46,729 nt of DNA from Paraburkholderia sp. C35 (GCF_003121405.1 NZ_QBUY01000068.1:1-46729), one strand, 5' to 3'; counted from the first letter of the stretch, positions 1 to 8,949 are shown. Numbers and translations are program-made. Notes: generated from the letters alone by a model not told the origin.

Positions 1-150
1 GCGGTGTTAGCCCGCTTTCTTTTGCCTACTTTTCTTTGCGGCGGCAAAGAAAAGTAGGTGCCGCCCCGCACAGGGGCGACGCTTGAAGCACAAACACCAA
101 ATCGCGGATGCCAGCGAAACCAACACCAAAACCAGACCAAACCCAAATTC
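1..150. repeat. Interspersed hairpin repeat, copy 1
   Basis: This is a non-coding repeat whose core is a perfect 15-bp inverted repeat (25-39 with 44-58, loop 40-43) of the form CCTACTTTTCTTTGC. It is followed by a GC-rich block (CCGCACAGGGGCGAC, about 66-81), a spacer of about 27 bases, GCGGATGCCAGC (about 105-116) and a tract rich in AAACCA. Two more copies with the same block order occur near 21.2 and 21.8 kb. The copy probably continues to the left of the window, because the two other copies carry related sequence on that side. The function is unknown; it looks like a REP/BIME-like intergenic element. Confidence 0.85.
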
Positions 151-230
151 AAAACCAAACCCTGCAAAACAAAAAAATCCACGCTAAGGTACGACATTCC
201 CACCATCCAAGGCGCAGCCACAACCCCCAA

Positions 231-632
231 ATGACCGACCTCACCCTGTTCCACATGATCGAAGCAGCCCCGACCCCTGTGGGTCCGTTCTCGCATGCCA
301 CGGAATCGAACGGCTGGGTCTTCGTAACGGGCCAGATGCCAACCTACCCCGACGACGACACGGCACCGCTGCCTGAAGGCGTCGCCGCGCAAACCAAAAG
401 AGTCATGGACAATCTGGTGCTGGTTCTGAAAGGGATAGGCCTCGGCCTGGAGCACGGCGTCTCGGCCCGCATCTTTCTGACCGAATTCAAGCGCGACTAC
501 GCGACGATGAACGCCATCTACGCCGCGCACTTCCCGCCAGGAAAGTTACCCGCACGAACCTGCGTAGGCGTAACGGGTCTGGCCCGCGACGCATTGGTCG
601 AAATCGACTTCATCGCGCGCCGTCCCGGCTGA
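231..632 (+). CDS. RidA/YjgF/Rid-family reactive imine deaminase
   Basis: This protein of 133 residues belongs to the RidA family, whose members hydrolyse reactive enamine/imine intermediates such as 2-aminoacrylate released by PLP enzymes. It has the family landmarks: GPFSHA near the N-terminus, VFVTGQMP in the middle, and near the C-terminus PARTCVGV followed by VEIDFIA, which supplies the conserved Arg and Glu of the trimer-interface active site. The frame stays open upstream to 108, but that stretch translates the repeat's low-complexity AAACCA tract, so it is excluded. The ATG at 231 is preferred; the ATG at 255 is also possible because neither has a clear ribosome binding site. It may be co-transcribed with the reductase that starts 51 bases downstream. 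Confidence 0.85.
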   Translation: MTDLTLFHMIEAAPTPVGPFSHATESNGWVFVTGQMPTYPDDDTAPLPEGVAAQTKRVMDNLVLVLKGIGLGLEHGVSARIFLTEFKRDYATMNAIYAAHFPPGKLPARTCVGVTGLARDALVEIDFIARRPG

Positions 633-683
633 CGGAATGCACAAACGCATCGACGCCACACACGCACGCCGGCGGTCAAGCCA

Positions 684-1622
684 ATGCCCGACAATCATCG
701 CCCCAAAACGCGCCGCGATTTCCTGCACCGGGCGCTAGCGATGCCGCTCGCGATGTCGCTGCCATCCCTGGCACGTGCCGACGACAAGCCCATGCCCCGC
801 ATGGAGCGCCGCGCAATTCCATCGACGGGTGAACCGTTGCCGGTAGTCGGCTGCGGCACGTGGCGCACCTTCGACGTCGGCGACGATCCGAACGGTCAGG
901 CGCGGCTCGCCGAAGTGTTGAAAGTCCTCTTCGCCGCTGGCGGTTCGGCGATCGATTCATCGCCGATGTATGGCTCATCCGAAGCTGTCGCAGGAACCCT
1001 GCTTACGAGGCTCGACGCGCACAGCAAGGCATTCGTCGCGACCAAGGTCTGGACTCAGGGCAAGGCAGCCGGCATCGCGCAAATGGAAGAATCGATGCGA
1101 CGCCTGCAACAGCCGCGCATCGATCTGATGCAGGTGCATAACCTCGTCGACTGGCGCACGCAGATCGCCACGCTGCGCGACTGGAAAGCGCAAAAACGCG
1201 TGCGCTATATCGGCATCACGCATTACACGTCGAGTGCGTTCGATGAAGTGGCAAGCGTGATGCGCAGCGAAAAGCCCGACTTCGTGCAGATCAACTACGC
1301 CGCCGATGACCGCGACGCCGAACAGCGCATCCTGCCGCTCGCGCACGATCTCGGCATCGGTGTCGTCGTCAATCAGCCGTTCGGCGGCGGCGGGCTGCTG
1401 TCGCGCGTGAGCAAGCGGCCACTGCCCGCCTGGGCCGCCGACCTCGGCTGCACGACGTGGGCGCAACTGCTGCTCAAATTCGTGCTCGCGCAACCGGCCG
1501 GGACCGTCGTGATTCCCGGTACGGGGCGCCCCGAGTACATGGCCGATAACGTTCAGGCCGGCGTCGGTCCGTATCCCGACAAGGCAATGTGCAAACGCAT
1601 TGTCGACGCCGTCGGCGGTTGA
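684..1622 (+). CDS. Tat-exported aldo/keto reductase
   Basis: This 312-residue protein has an N-terminal twin-arginine signal (TRRDFLHRA, then a hydrophobic stretch ending near residue 32), so it is expected to fold in the cytoplasm and be exported to the periplasm. The mature part is an aldo/keto reductase barrel with the catalytic tetrad visible: Asp91 (AIDSS), Tyr96 (MYGSSE), Lys121 (VATKVW) and His152 (MQVHN). The family normally reduces carbonyls with NADPH. How a Tat-exported member obtains or retains its cofactor is not evident here. The substrate cannot be read from sequence. It converges on msrA, with only 34 bases between the stop codons and a short hairpin (1614-1630) at its own stop. 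Confidence 0.88.
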   Translation: MPDNHRPKTRRDFLHRALAMPLAMSLPSLARADDKPMPRMERRAIPSTGEPLPVVGCGTWRTFDVGDDPNGQARLAEVLKVLFAAGGSAIDSSPMYGSSEAVAGTLLTRLDAHSKAFVATKVWTQGKAAGIAQMEESMRRLQQPRIDLMQVHNLVDWRTQIATLRDWKAQKRVRYIGITHYTSSAFDEVASVMRSEKPDFVQINYAADDRDAEQRILPLAHDLGIGVVVNQPFGGGGLLSRVSKRPLPAWAADLGCTTWAQLLLKFVLAQPAGTVVIPGTGRPEYMADNVQAGVGPYPDKAMCKRIVDAVGG

Positions 1623-1656
1623 ACACCGCCAGCCTGAACGCGAACGCGCGGCAACC

Positions 1657-2406
1657 TCATGAAGCCGATGCCGAAGCCGAAGCCTTCAGCAACACAGGAT
1701 CGCTGCGATAGACATCCGGAAACATCTGCTTCAGATAATCGATCTTCGGCAGATCGTTGATCGCGATGTAAGGCGACTCGGGATGCAGCACCAGATAGTT
1801 CTGGTGATACTGCTCCGCCTGATAAAAGCCCTTGAAGTCCTCGACCTTGGTAACGATCGGCGTGGAAAACACCTTCGCGCCGTTCAACTGCGCGATATAC
1901 GCCTGCGCAATACTGCGCTGCTCGGCACTCTGCGGGAACACCGCGGAACGATACTGCGTGCCATGATCCGGGCCCTGATAGTTCAGTTGCGTCGGATTGT
2001 GCGCGACCGAAAAGAAAATCTGCAGCAGGCGGCCATAGGTGATCTGCGTCGGGTCATACGTGATGCGCACCGATTCCGCGTGCCCCGTATCGCCTTCGCT
2101 CACGGTCTCGTACTGCGCGGTATTCGCCGCGCCGCCCGCATAACCCGACGCAACCTGCTTCACGCCTTTCACGTGCTCGTACACACCTTGCACGCCCCAG
2201 AAACAGCCGCCCGCAAAGACAGCCGTTTCCGTATGCACGCTCGCCGCTTTTTCGTCCTGCGCGGGCGGCGGAATCTTGACCGCCTGTTCCGCCGATGCCA
2301 CATGCTGCCATGCAATCGCGCCCGCGCCGATGGCGACGAACGCTGCAATCCTGCCCGCCGACGTGCGGCTCCAGCCCAATGCGCTTGCGATGAGATTCTT
2401 GTTCAC
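1657..2406 (-). CDS. msrA: Peptide-methionine (S)-S-oxide reductase, membrane-anchored or exported
   Basis: The protein (249 residues) reduces the S epimer of methionine sulfoxide. The catalytic Cys68 lies in the signature GGCFWGVQGVYE, followed by the expected SGYAGG, GHAESV and YRSAVFP segments. Residues about 18-34 form a hydrophobic segment (AAFVAIGAGAIAW) absent from cytosolic MsrA, so the enzyme is predicted to face the periplasm as an anchored or signal-bearing form. The C-terminus carries a Ser-Ala repeat tail. It is the last gene of the minus-strand run msrB-dipZ-msrA, 50 bases after dipZ. Thiol electrons for recycling would plausibly come from the thioredoxin-like domain of that neighbour. 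Confidence 0.93.
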   Translation of the reverse strand: MNKNLIASALGWSRTSAGRIAAFVAIGAGAIAWQHVASAEQAVKIPPPAQDEKAASVHTETAVFAGGCFWGVQGVYEHVKGVKQVASGYAGGAANTAQYETVSEGDTGHAESVRITYDPTQITYGRLLQIFFSVAHNPTQLNYQGPDHGTQYRSAVFPQSAEQRSIAQAYIAQLNGAKVFSTPIVTKVEDFKGFYQAEQYHQNYLVLHPESPYIAINDLPKIDYLKQMFPDVYRSDPVLLKASASASAS

Positions 2407-2456
2407 GGTGATAGATCCTCGAAAAACTGGGTGATGTCCGGTTGGCCGAAACGCGA

Positions 2457-4325
2457 TCAGCCGAACGTGAATGCGTACGCCTCGACACCCGGATCGAGAA
2501 ACTCGATCGTGAAGGTGTGATCGGATACGTCGCCCGTCTGCCGCACGAGTTGATAAAGACGCTGTTCAGTGACGATGCCCGTTCCGTCGGCGCCCACGTC
2601 GGTGCCGCGTGCATCGCCCGGCGCAGCGCCGTCGATCGTCACGCGGAAGTGGACGGGCTTGCCGCTCGCGCCCGGACCGAGCACCAGATGCAGGTCGCGC
2701 GCATGGAAGCGATAGACGATGCGGCCATTCGGTGCGGCGAGCGTCGCTTGCTCCTTGCCCACTTTCCACGTACCCGCGAGTCCCCAGTCGTTGTCGTCGG
2801 GGCTCGTCGGCGCAGCGTAGTTGTGCGCGCGGTTCTCGGCCTCGCCGCCCGGCGACGCGAAGTTCTCGGCGCGTGCATAACCGATATACGTTTCGGGCGA
2901 CATCATGTCGTTGCCGTCGGCAGCGGCTTCCACGCCTTTCGCACGCTGCGTGAGACCTGTGGCCACCTGCGTCGCTTCGGGATGGCCCGCTTCCGCGAGC
3001 AGTTGCTGGATCACTTTCTCGGACTGCTCGTACTCGCCTTCGCCGAAGTGGTGATGACGCACGCGTCCCTGCGCATCGACGAAGTAGTGCGCCGGCCAGT
3101 ACTGGTTGCCGAACGCGCGCCAGATCGCGTAGTTGTTGTCGATCGCGACGGGGTAATCGACGCCCAGATCATGCGTGGCCTTCGTCACGTTGCCGACATT
3201 GCGCTCGAACGCGAACTCCGGCGCATGCACGCCGATCACGACGAGACCCATGTCGCGGTACTTCTGCGACCACGCTTTCACATACGGGAGCGAGCGCAGG
3301 CAGTTGATGCACGAATACGTCCAGAAATCGACCAGCACGACCTTGCCGCGCAACTGCTCATTGGTGAGCGGCGGCGAGTTGAGCCATTGCACGGCGCCCG
3401 TGAGCGACGGCAGCGTACCTTCGACCGGCAGCGCGGCAGCCGCCGACGAGGCACGCATCATCGTGCCGGCAGGCGGTGTCGCGTCAGCCGACTGGCCGTT
3501 CTGCGTGTCGGAGGCTTTCATCATGGCGGGGCCGTCATTCGCGGCGTCCTTCGGCGCGTCCTTCGCCACGTTCGCCGACATCATCGCGTCCGCCGGTTTG
3601 GCAGGCGACAGCTTGTCCACCAGGCGCTGTTCGATGCCGCCCGTCGCGACCGTCGAGATCTTCGTCAGCACGCCCGTGGCGAGGCCGAGCGCAATCGCCG
3701 CGACGCCGCACAGCATCGCCGCGCCGATGCCGCGCCGCACCCATTCGCCTGCGCCGAGCGAGCGCTTCATCGCGGTGAACACGCGTCCGCCGATCAGCAG
3801 CGCCACAGCCAGCGACGTCGCCGCGCCCGCTGCATAAGCGAGCAGCAGCAGCGTCGTGCCGACGCTCGCGCCGCGCAGCGCGGCGCCCGTCAGCACGAGA
3901 CCGAGGATGGGACCGGCGCACGGCGCCCACAGCAGACCCGTCGCGATGCCAAGCAGGAACGAGGCGCCGACGCGCGGCGTGTCGCCGCCCGACTGCGCCA
4001 GTTCGGACAGGCGGTTGCCCGCGCTCACCAGCGGGTGCATCAGGCGGTCGGCGAGCCGCGGCAGCAGCAGCGTCAGGCCGAACACGCCGAGCAGCACGAT
4101 GGCGATCCAGCGGCCATACTGGTTCGCCTGGGTGACCCAGCCGCCGCCGACGGCTGCAAGCGTCGCGACCAGCGCGAAGGTCAGCGCCATGCCGCCGAGC
4201 AGCGGCAGGCCGGAGCGCACGAACGGCTGGTCGGCGCGTGCGAAGACGAAAGGCAGCACGGGCAGAATGCACGGACTCAGGATCGTGAGCGCGCCGCCGA
4301 GATAAGCGAGGACGATGAGTAACAT
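2457..4325 (-). CDS. dipZ: DipZ-type protein: CcdA membrane domain plus TlpA-like thioredoxin domain
   Basis: This 622-residue fusion moves reducing equivalents across the inner membrane. Residues 1-220 are a CcdA/DsbD-like bundle of about six helices, with the paired membrane cysteines Cys19 (SPCILP) and Cys136 (WAPCAG). A flexible Ala/Met/Ser-rich linker (about 240-300) leads to a periplasmic thioredoxin fold with Cys339-x-x-Cys342 (YSCINCLRS). After about residue 470 there is a beta-rich C-terminal domain typical of DipZ (VLGPGASG and the following strands). Flanked by msrB and msrA, its likely clients are those two exported reductases rather than cytochrome c assembly factors. That client assignment is inferred from context. 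Gaps of 49 and 50 bases fit one operon. Confidence 0.9.
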   Translation of the reverse strand: MLLIVLAYLGGALTILSPCILPVLPFVFARADQPFVRSGLPLLGGMALTFALVATLAAVGGGWVTQANQYGRWIAIVLLGVFGLTLLLPRLADRLMHPLVSAGNRLSELAQSGGDTPRVGASFLLGIATGLLWAPCAGPILGLVLTGAALRGASVGTTLLLLAYAAGAATSLAVALLIGGRVFTAMKRSLGAGEWVRRGIGAAMLCGVAAIALGLATGVLTKISTVATGGIEQRLVDKLSPAKPADAMMSANVAKDAPKDAANDGPAMMKASDTQNGQSADATPPAGTMMRASSAAAALPVEGTLPSLTGAVQWLNSPPLTNEQLRGKVVLVDFWTYSCINCLRSLPYVKAWSQKYRDMGLVVIGVHAPEFAFERNVGNVTKATHDLGVDYPVAIDNNYAIWRAFGNQYWPAHYFVDAQGRVRHHHFGEGEYEQSEKVIQQLLAEAGHPEATQVATGLTQRAKGVEAAADGNDMMSPETYIGYARAENFASPGGEAENRAHNYAAPTSPDDNDWGLAGTWKVGKEQATLAAPNGRIVYRFHARDLHLVLGPGASGKPVHFRVTIDGAAPGDARGTDVGADGTGIVTEQRLYQLVRQTGDVSDHTFTIEFLDPGVEAYAFTFG

Positions 4326-4374
4326 GATCGTTTGTGGTGTGGATCGGGCGAAATGTGAGCTTTTGAAGAAGGCG

Positions 4375-4899
4375 TCAGGCCGCGCGCGGCGCGAAGGTCA
4401 TCGCGAGGCCGTTCATGCAATAGCGCAAGCCGGTCGGCTTCGGGCCGTCGTCGAACACGTGGCCGAGATGGCCGCCGCAGCGCTTGCAATGCACTTCCGT
4501 CCGCACCATCCCCCACGATCCGTCCTCGCGCGTCGAAATGGCGTGGTCGAGCGGCGCCCAGAAGCTCGGCCAGCCCGTGTGGCTGTCGAACTTAGTGCGC
4601 GACGAAAACACCTCGAGGCCGCAACCCGCGCACGCGAACACGCCGCTGCGGTGCTCGTCGTTCAGCGGGCTGCTGAACGGGCGCTCGGTGCCTTCCTCGC
4701 GCAGCACGTGATATTGCGCAGGCGTGAGTTGGGCGCGCCACTGCGCATCGGTATGCATGACTTCGAAACGGGCTGCCGCGTCGCTCGCGGCGTCCGCTGC
4801 CGTGGCTCCGCCTGCCGCGAAGGCACGCCATTGCGTGAGGGCAGCCAGCGCGGCGACCGCGCTGCCGCCCGATAACAGGAACCGTCTGCGGCTTTTCAT
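4375..4899 (-). CDS. msrB: Tat-exported peptide-methionine (R)-S-oxide reductase
   Basis: The 174-residue protein reduces the R epimer of methionine sulfoxide. It begins with a twin-arginine-type signal (KSRRRFLLSGG) followed by an Ala-rich hydrophobic region. Structural zinc ligands are Cys90/Cys93 (CAGC) and Cys138/Cys141 (CKRC), and the catalytic Cys161 sits in RYCMNGLAM. An in-frame extension to 5019 exists, but the ATG at 4899 has a clear AGGAG site seven bases upstream and begins exactly at the signal peptide, so it is preferred. It is first in the operon with dipZ and msrA, and diverges from the response-regulator gene at 5088. Confidence 0.93.
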   Translation of the reverse strand: MKSRRRFLLSGGSAVAALAALTQWRAFAAGGATAADAASDAAARFEVMHTDAQWRAQLTPAQYHVLREEGTERPFSSPLNDEHRSGVFACAGCGLEVFSSRTKFDSHTGWPSFWAPLDHAISTREDGSWGMVRTEVHCKRCGGHLGHVFDDGPKPTGLRYCMNGLAMTFAPRAA

Positions 4900-5030
4900 C
4901 GTGTGCTCCTTGGTGCGACTCGATTGAACGTGGCCATAGCCTAAGTCCGCCGTGGTATCCGGGTCCTCACGGAAACTTAAAATATTTGTGATAACCCGGC
5001 GCCGGAAAATTCTGCACAATGTCAGTGCTG

Positions 5031-5053
5031 TAAACGTTGTATGCCAACGTTTA
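5031..5053. promoter_or_regulatory. Perfect 9+9 inverted repeat upstream of response regulator
   Basis: TAAACGTTG and CAACGTTTA are perfect reverse complements separated by five bases (TATGC). The element lies 35 bases before the preferred response-regulator start, in the divergent region shared with msrB. It could be an operator for a dimeric regulator or a leader hairpin. OmpR-type regulators usually bind direct repeats, so autoregulation through this site would be atypical. A 10-bp palindrome (CCGGCGCCGG, 4996-5005) lies just upstream. Confidence 0.5.
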
Positions 5054-5087
5054 ATCCCGCGTCATGCCAGTTTTTTCAAACGAGCCG

Positions 5088-5819
5088 ATGGACCATCCGA
5101 AGCGCGTACTGATCGTCGAAGACGATGTCGATATTGCGAATGTGCTGAGCCTGCATCTGCGGGACGAGCGTTACGAGGTCGTGCATAGCGCCGACGGCAA
5201 CGAAGGCTTGCGGCTGCTGGAGCAGGGCAACTGGGACGCGCTGATCCTCGACCTGATGCTGCCGGGTGTCGATGGACTGGAAATCTGTCGGCGCGCCCGC
5301 GCGATGGCGCGCTATACGCCCATCATCATCACCAGCGCGCGTTCGAGCGAAGTGCACCGCATTCTCGGCCTCGAACTCGGTGCGGACGACTATCTCGCCA
5401 AGCCGTTTTCCGTGCTCGAACTGGTCGCGCGCGTGAAAGCGCTGCTGCGCCGCGCCGATGCGATGGCGAAGGGCGCGCGCATGGAAGCGGGCAGTCTCGA
5501 TCTCGCCGGGCTGTTTATCGATCCGCTCACACGCGAGGCGAGTGTCGACGGCAAGCGCATCGAGTTGACGCCGCGCGAATTCGATCTGCTGTATTTCTTC
5601 GCGAGCCGCCCAGGCAAGGTGTTCTCGCGCATGGATCTACTCAATGCCGTGTGGGGTTATCAGCACGAAGGCTACGAGCACACCGTCAACACCCACATCA
5701 ACCGGCTGCGCGCCAAGATCGAAGCCGACCCCGCGCAGCCCGCGCGCATCCTGACGGTATGGGGACGCGGCTACAAGTTCGTCGCCGATCCCGCCGCGAA
5801 CGAGGGAGAAGCGTCGTGA
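5088..5819 (+). CDS. OmpR-family response regulator
   Basis: This is a 243-residue transcription regulator of a two-component system. The receiver domain (residues 1-120) has the acidic pair Asp11/Asp12 (VEDD), the phospho-acceptor Asp55 (LILDLMLPG) and the conserved Lys in YLAKPFS. The C-terminal winged-helix DNA-binding domain shows the usual LTPREFDLL and the HEGYEHTVNTHINRLRAK recognition segment. The start at 5088 gives the typical N-terminus just before the first beta strand; an ATG at 5064 would add eight residues. The stop codon overlaps the kinase's GTG start, so the two are translationally coupled. The stimulus is unknown; divergence from the msrB-dipZ-msrA operon allows, but does not prove, a link to envelope oxidative stress. 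Confidence 0.9.
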   Translation: MDHPKRVLIVEDDVDIANVLSLHLRDERYEVVHSADGNEGLRLLEQGNWDALILDLMLPGVDGLEICRRARAMARYTPIIITSARSSEVHRILGLELGADDYLAKPFSVLELVARVKALLRRADAMAKGARMEAGSLDLAGLFIDPLTREASVDGKRIELTPREFDLLYFFASRPGKVFSRMDLLNAVWGYQHEGYEHTVNTHINRLRAKIEADPAQPARILTVWGRGYKFVADPAANEGEAS

Positions 5820-7333
5820 ATCTGTCGTTGACGCAGCGGCTGTCGCTGGTGTTTTCCGTGCTGCTGCTTGCGTGCTGCGGTGCATCCGCGTGGCTGCAGA
5901 TCCGCTCCAGCGACCTGCATGAAAAGGAAGTGATCCAGAGCCTGTCGCGCGATCTCGCGTCGCACATCGCACACAATCCGGCACTCTCCGACGACAGCGG
6001 CGACGGCTCGCGCAAGGCGGCGCTGCGCGAGATCTTCGGGCAACTGATGGTGGTCAATCCGAGCGTCGAGGTGTATCTGCTCGATCAGAGCGGCCGGATC
6101 GAAGGCGACGATGCGCCTGCCGGCCACCTCAAACGGATGCAGGTCGATGTGCGTCCGGTGCGCCAGTTCATCGCCGGCGATCCGCTGCCGATTCTCGGCG
6201 ACGACCCGCGCAGCGTCGATGGCCGCAAGGTATTCAGCGCCGCGCTGCTGCCGCAAGCGGCCGGCCGGCCGCCCGAGTATCTGTACGTCGTGCTGCAGGG
6301 CGAGGCGCACGATGCGCTGGCGGCGCGCGTCGCCGCCAGTTCGGTGCTGCGCACCACGTTGTGGTCGATGGCCGTCGTCGCCGCGCTCGGACTGGTCGCG
6401 GGTTTGATGGCCTTCGGTCTGATCACGCGGCCCTTGCGCCGCCTCACCGACGCGATGCGCAAGTTCGACGCGAACGGCGAGCCGCGCTTTCCTGCCGATG
6501 TCCCGCACGCAGCCCGTCTGTCGCCTTCGAATTCGCGCGACGAAATCGCCACGCTCGAATCGACCTTCGCGCAGATGGCCGAACGCATCGGCCAGCAATG
6601 GCGCGAACTGACGCGCCAGGATCAGGAGCGGCGCGAACTCGTCGCCAATATTTCACACGATCTGCGCACGCCGCTAACTTCGCTGCACGGCTACCTCGAA
6701 ACGCTGTCGATGAAGTCGGATACGCTGACCGACACCGAGCGCAAACGCTATCTCGCCATTGCGCTCGCGCAGAGTGTGAAGGTCGGCAGGCTCGCGCAGT
6801 CGCTGTTCGAACTCGCGCGGCTCGAACATGGCAACGTGCAGCTCGCGCTGGAAGATTTTTCGCTGGTCGATCTGCTGCAGGACGTGTTCCAGAAATTCGA
6901 ACTGTCCGCCGAAGCGCGCCGCATCCGGTTGCGAGCGGGCATTCCGCCGCGTTTGCCGAACGTGACTGCCGATCTCGGCATGATCGAGCGCGTGCTCACC
7001 AATCTGCTCGACAATGCGATCCGTCACACGCCCGACGACGGCGCCGTCGATGTCGATCTCGCCGTGCATGACGGCAAGGTGTCCGTGACGGTGAGCGACA
7101 CGGGACCGGGCATGTCGGCGGAAGTGCGCGCCGGCCTGTTCCAGCGGGCGTTCACGTCGGCCGGCGCGCATCGCGGCGGGCTGGGGCTGCTGATCGTGCA
7201 GCGCATGCTGCAATTGCACGGCAGCCAGATACGGCTCGTCGAGCGCGAAGGCGCAGGCACGACGTTCTGTTTCGAACTGCATCCGGCAGGTCGTGTGCAG
7301 AAGGGCGGACGCGTGATCGCATCGGTGCAGTAG
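5816..7333 (+). CDS. Membrane sensor histidine kinase
   Basis: The 505-residue partner of the preceding response regulator starts at a GTG (5816) that overlaps the regulator's TGA and follows a GAGGGAG ribosome site. Layout: TM1 at about residues 8-26, a periplasmic sensor region of about 155 residues, TM2 at about 185-207, HAMP, a HisKA domain with the phosphorylated His281 (NISHDLRTPLTS), and a HATPase with the N box (NLLDNAIRHTP), the G1 box (DTGPGM) and a G2 box (GGLGLLIVQRM). All catalytic motifs are intact. The periplasmic domain is not recognised, so the signal cannot be named. Confidence 0.92.
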   Translation: MNLSLTQRLSLVFSVLLLACCGASAWLQIRSSDLHEKEVIQSLSRDLASHIAHNPALSDDSGDGSRKAALREIFGQLMVVNPSVEVYLLDQSGRIEGDDAPAGHLKRMQVDVRPVRQFIAGDPLPILGDDPRSVDGRKVFSAALLPQAAGRPPEYLYVVLQGEAHDALAARVAASSVLRTTLWSMAVVAALGLVAGLMAFGLITRPLRRLTDAMRKFDANGEPRFPADVPHAARLSPSNSRDEIATLESTFAQMAERIGQQWRELTRQDQERRELVANISHDLRTPLTSLHGYLETLSMKSDTLTDTERKRYLAIALAQSVKVGRLAQSLFELARLEHGNVQLALEDFSLVDLLQDVFQKFELSAEARRIRLRAGIPPRLPNVTADLGMIERVLTNLLDNAIRHTPDDGAVDVDLAVHDGKVSVTVSDTGPGMSAEVRAGLFQRAFTSAGAHRGGLGLLIVQRMLQLHGSQIRLVEREGAGTTFCFELHPAGRVQKGGRVIASVQ

Positions 7334-7824
7334 CGTGCCGTGCCGAACGAATGTCATCAAGCATCGTTAGGATCACGCACGCGTTCTGCCTCGCATACGT
7401 TTGCGCGCAGGCAGCGCAATGCATCACGCTGTGACTCTTTGCGGTGTTTGCATAAAAGCCCTGAAAAACAGGCGCGAAAATAAAACGCCGGTTTGAAACG
7501 CGTTGAAAATTGCTGTGCCGTGTCTACCCGTTTTCGCCGTAATTTCCTGAAACGCTGGCTGAAAACAAAGCGTACGCGAATCGTTAAAGAAGCACGCATT
7601 CGCGCCGTTATCAGCGTGTAGACCACGACAGGGTGTATTTTGGCGCGCGCGATTCAGCTAGACTGCAGTTCATTCTCCAGAAGAAAAGCGTCGCCCGTCA
7701 TTCGCAGGCGACCGAACGCCGTTTTCCTCTCGCATGTGCCAGTTGCATGGCCGCTCACGCGCGGCGCTGCGCCGGCGTGCGCCTTGAAGTGCCCTGAAGC
7801 CGGATCGCGATAAGGACAGACGAA
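7334..7824. other. Intergenic region of 491 bases
   Basis: No credible gene is visible. The stretch is less GC-rich than its surroundings and contains several GAAAA/TGAAA runs near 7460-7570. A possible -10 hexamer (TAGACT, 7659-7664) lacks a good -35. It presumably holds the promoter of the binding-protein/diguanylate cyclase pair and the 3' end of the kinase transcript. No terminator hairpin with a U tract was found. Confidence 0.4.
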
Positions 7825-8949
7825 ATGCGGTGGTGCTACCTGAATGCATGTGTGTGGCGGCGGGTCGTGCCCGTCCGCGTCGCGCGTGCGGCCGTCCGTC
7901 GCGTTCGTCCTGGGCGTCTGTTCGACACGGTCATCCTGTTCACGGCCTGCTGCATGATGGTTGCGCATGCATCGGCTGCCGAAAACGTGCTGCGCGTGCT
8001 GGCATGGCCGGGCTATGCCGATCCCGACGTCGTGAAAGGTTTCGAAACCCGCTATCACGCGAAAGTCGAAGTGACGCTGATCGATTCCGACGAAGCGCTG
8101 TGGGACAAGATGCACGAAGGCAAAGAGCCGCAATTCGACGTGCTCGCGGCGAATACGGCTGAAATCCAGCGTTATGCGCACGACAGCCTGCTCGCGCCGC
8201 TCGATCTCGGCAGCCTGCCGAACACGAAGCGCCAGTTGCCGCGCTTTCGCGCGCTGTCGTCGATTGGCGGGCTGACGCAGCGCGGCCACGTCTACGCGAT
8301 CCCGTTCACGTATTCGACGATGGGCCTCATCTACGACCGCAAGCAGGTCAGTGTGGCGCCGCATTCGATGAGCGAACTGTGGAATCCGCGCTATCGCGGC
8401 AAGGTGCTCGACTACAACAGCGCGCAGCACAATTTCTCGTTCACCGCGCTCGCGCTCGGCTATCAAAATCCGTTTCAGTTGAACGACGCGCAGATCCAGA
8501 CCATCACGCGCAAACTGATCGACCTGCGGCGCAATCTGCTCACGTACTACAACCTGCCGGAAGAAGCGGCGGCGTTTTTCGTGCAGCACCATGTCGCGCT
8601 GATGTTCGGCAACTACGGCACGCAGCAGCTCGAACTGCTGCGCCGCGCGGGCGCCGATGTCGGCTATGTGATCCCTGACGAAGGCGTGCTCGCGTGGCTC
8701 GACTGCTGGTCGATGACGAGCGCGGCGGCGAACCGTCCGCTCGCGCTGGCGTGGATCAACTACATGCTGGAGCCGGACGTCAGCCGCCTGCTGACCCAGC
8801 GCCAGGGTCTCGCCAACACGCTCACGGAAGCACCCGAAAACACGGACAAGAGCCACATCCTGTGGATCGAACCCGTCGAAAACATCCAGAAACGCGAGGC
8901 GCTGTGGAGCCGCATCGTGTCGGGCGACCGTCCGGAGCGTTTCCGATGA
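7825..8949 (+). CDS. PotD-like periplasmic binding protein, partner of diguanylate cyclase
   Basis: The 374-residue protein belongs to the polyamine-type (PotD/PotF-like) solute-binding family. It has a long Arg-rich N-region, a hydrophobic signal segment (about residues 33-52) and then LRVLAWPGYADPDVVKGFE, the family's first strand and helix. There are no permease or ATPase genes nearby. Instead its stop overlaps the start of a membrane diguanylate cyclase (ATGA at 8946-8949). In Vibrio cholerae the PotD homologue NspS controls the adjacent c-di-GMP enzyme MbaA instead of feeding a transporter. The same arrangement here suggests a sensory, not transport, role; ligand identity is an inference. 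An AAGGA site lies eight bases before the ATG. Confidence 0.85.
   Translation: MRWCYLNACVWRRVVPVRVARAAVRRVRPGRLFDTVILFTACCMMVAHASAAENVLRVLAWPGYADPDVVKGFETRYHAKVEVTLIDSDEALWDKMHEGKEPQFDVLAANTAEIQRYAHDSLLAPLDLGSLPNTKRQLPRFRALSSIGGLTQRGHVYAIPFTYSTMGLIYDRKQVSVAPHSMSELWNPRYRGKVLDYNSAQHNFSFTALALGYQNPFQLNDAQIQTITRKLIDLRRNLLTYYNLPEEAAAFFVQHHVALMFGNYGTQQLELLRRAGADVGYVIPDEGVLAWLDCWSMTSAAANRPLALAWINYMLEPDVSRLLTQRQGLANTLTEAPENTDKSHILWIEPVENIQKREALWSRIVSGDRPERFR

Noticed and set aside
108..230. In-frame upstream extension of the RidA gene
   Set aside because: It encodes a low-complexity Pro/Lys/Gln/Asn tract made by the repeat's AAACCA-rich flank; the family domain begins later.
1614..1630. GGCGGT/ACCGCC stem at the reductase stop
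   Set aside because: Six-bp stem without a U tract; possibly chance.
2442..4322. Long plus-strand open frame opposite dipZ
   Set aside because: Arg/His-rich composition typical of an antisense frame in high-GC DNA; dipZ has clear domains.
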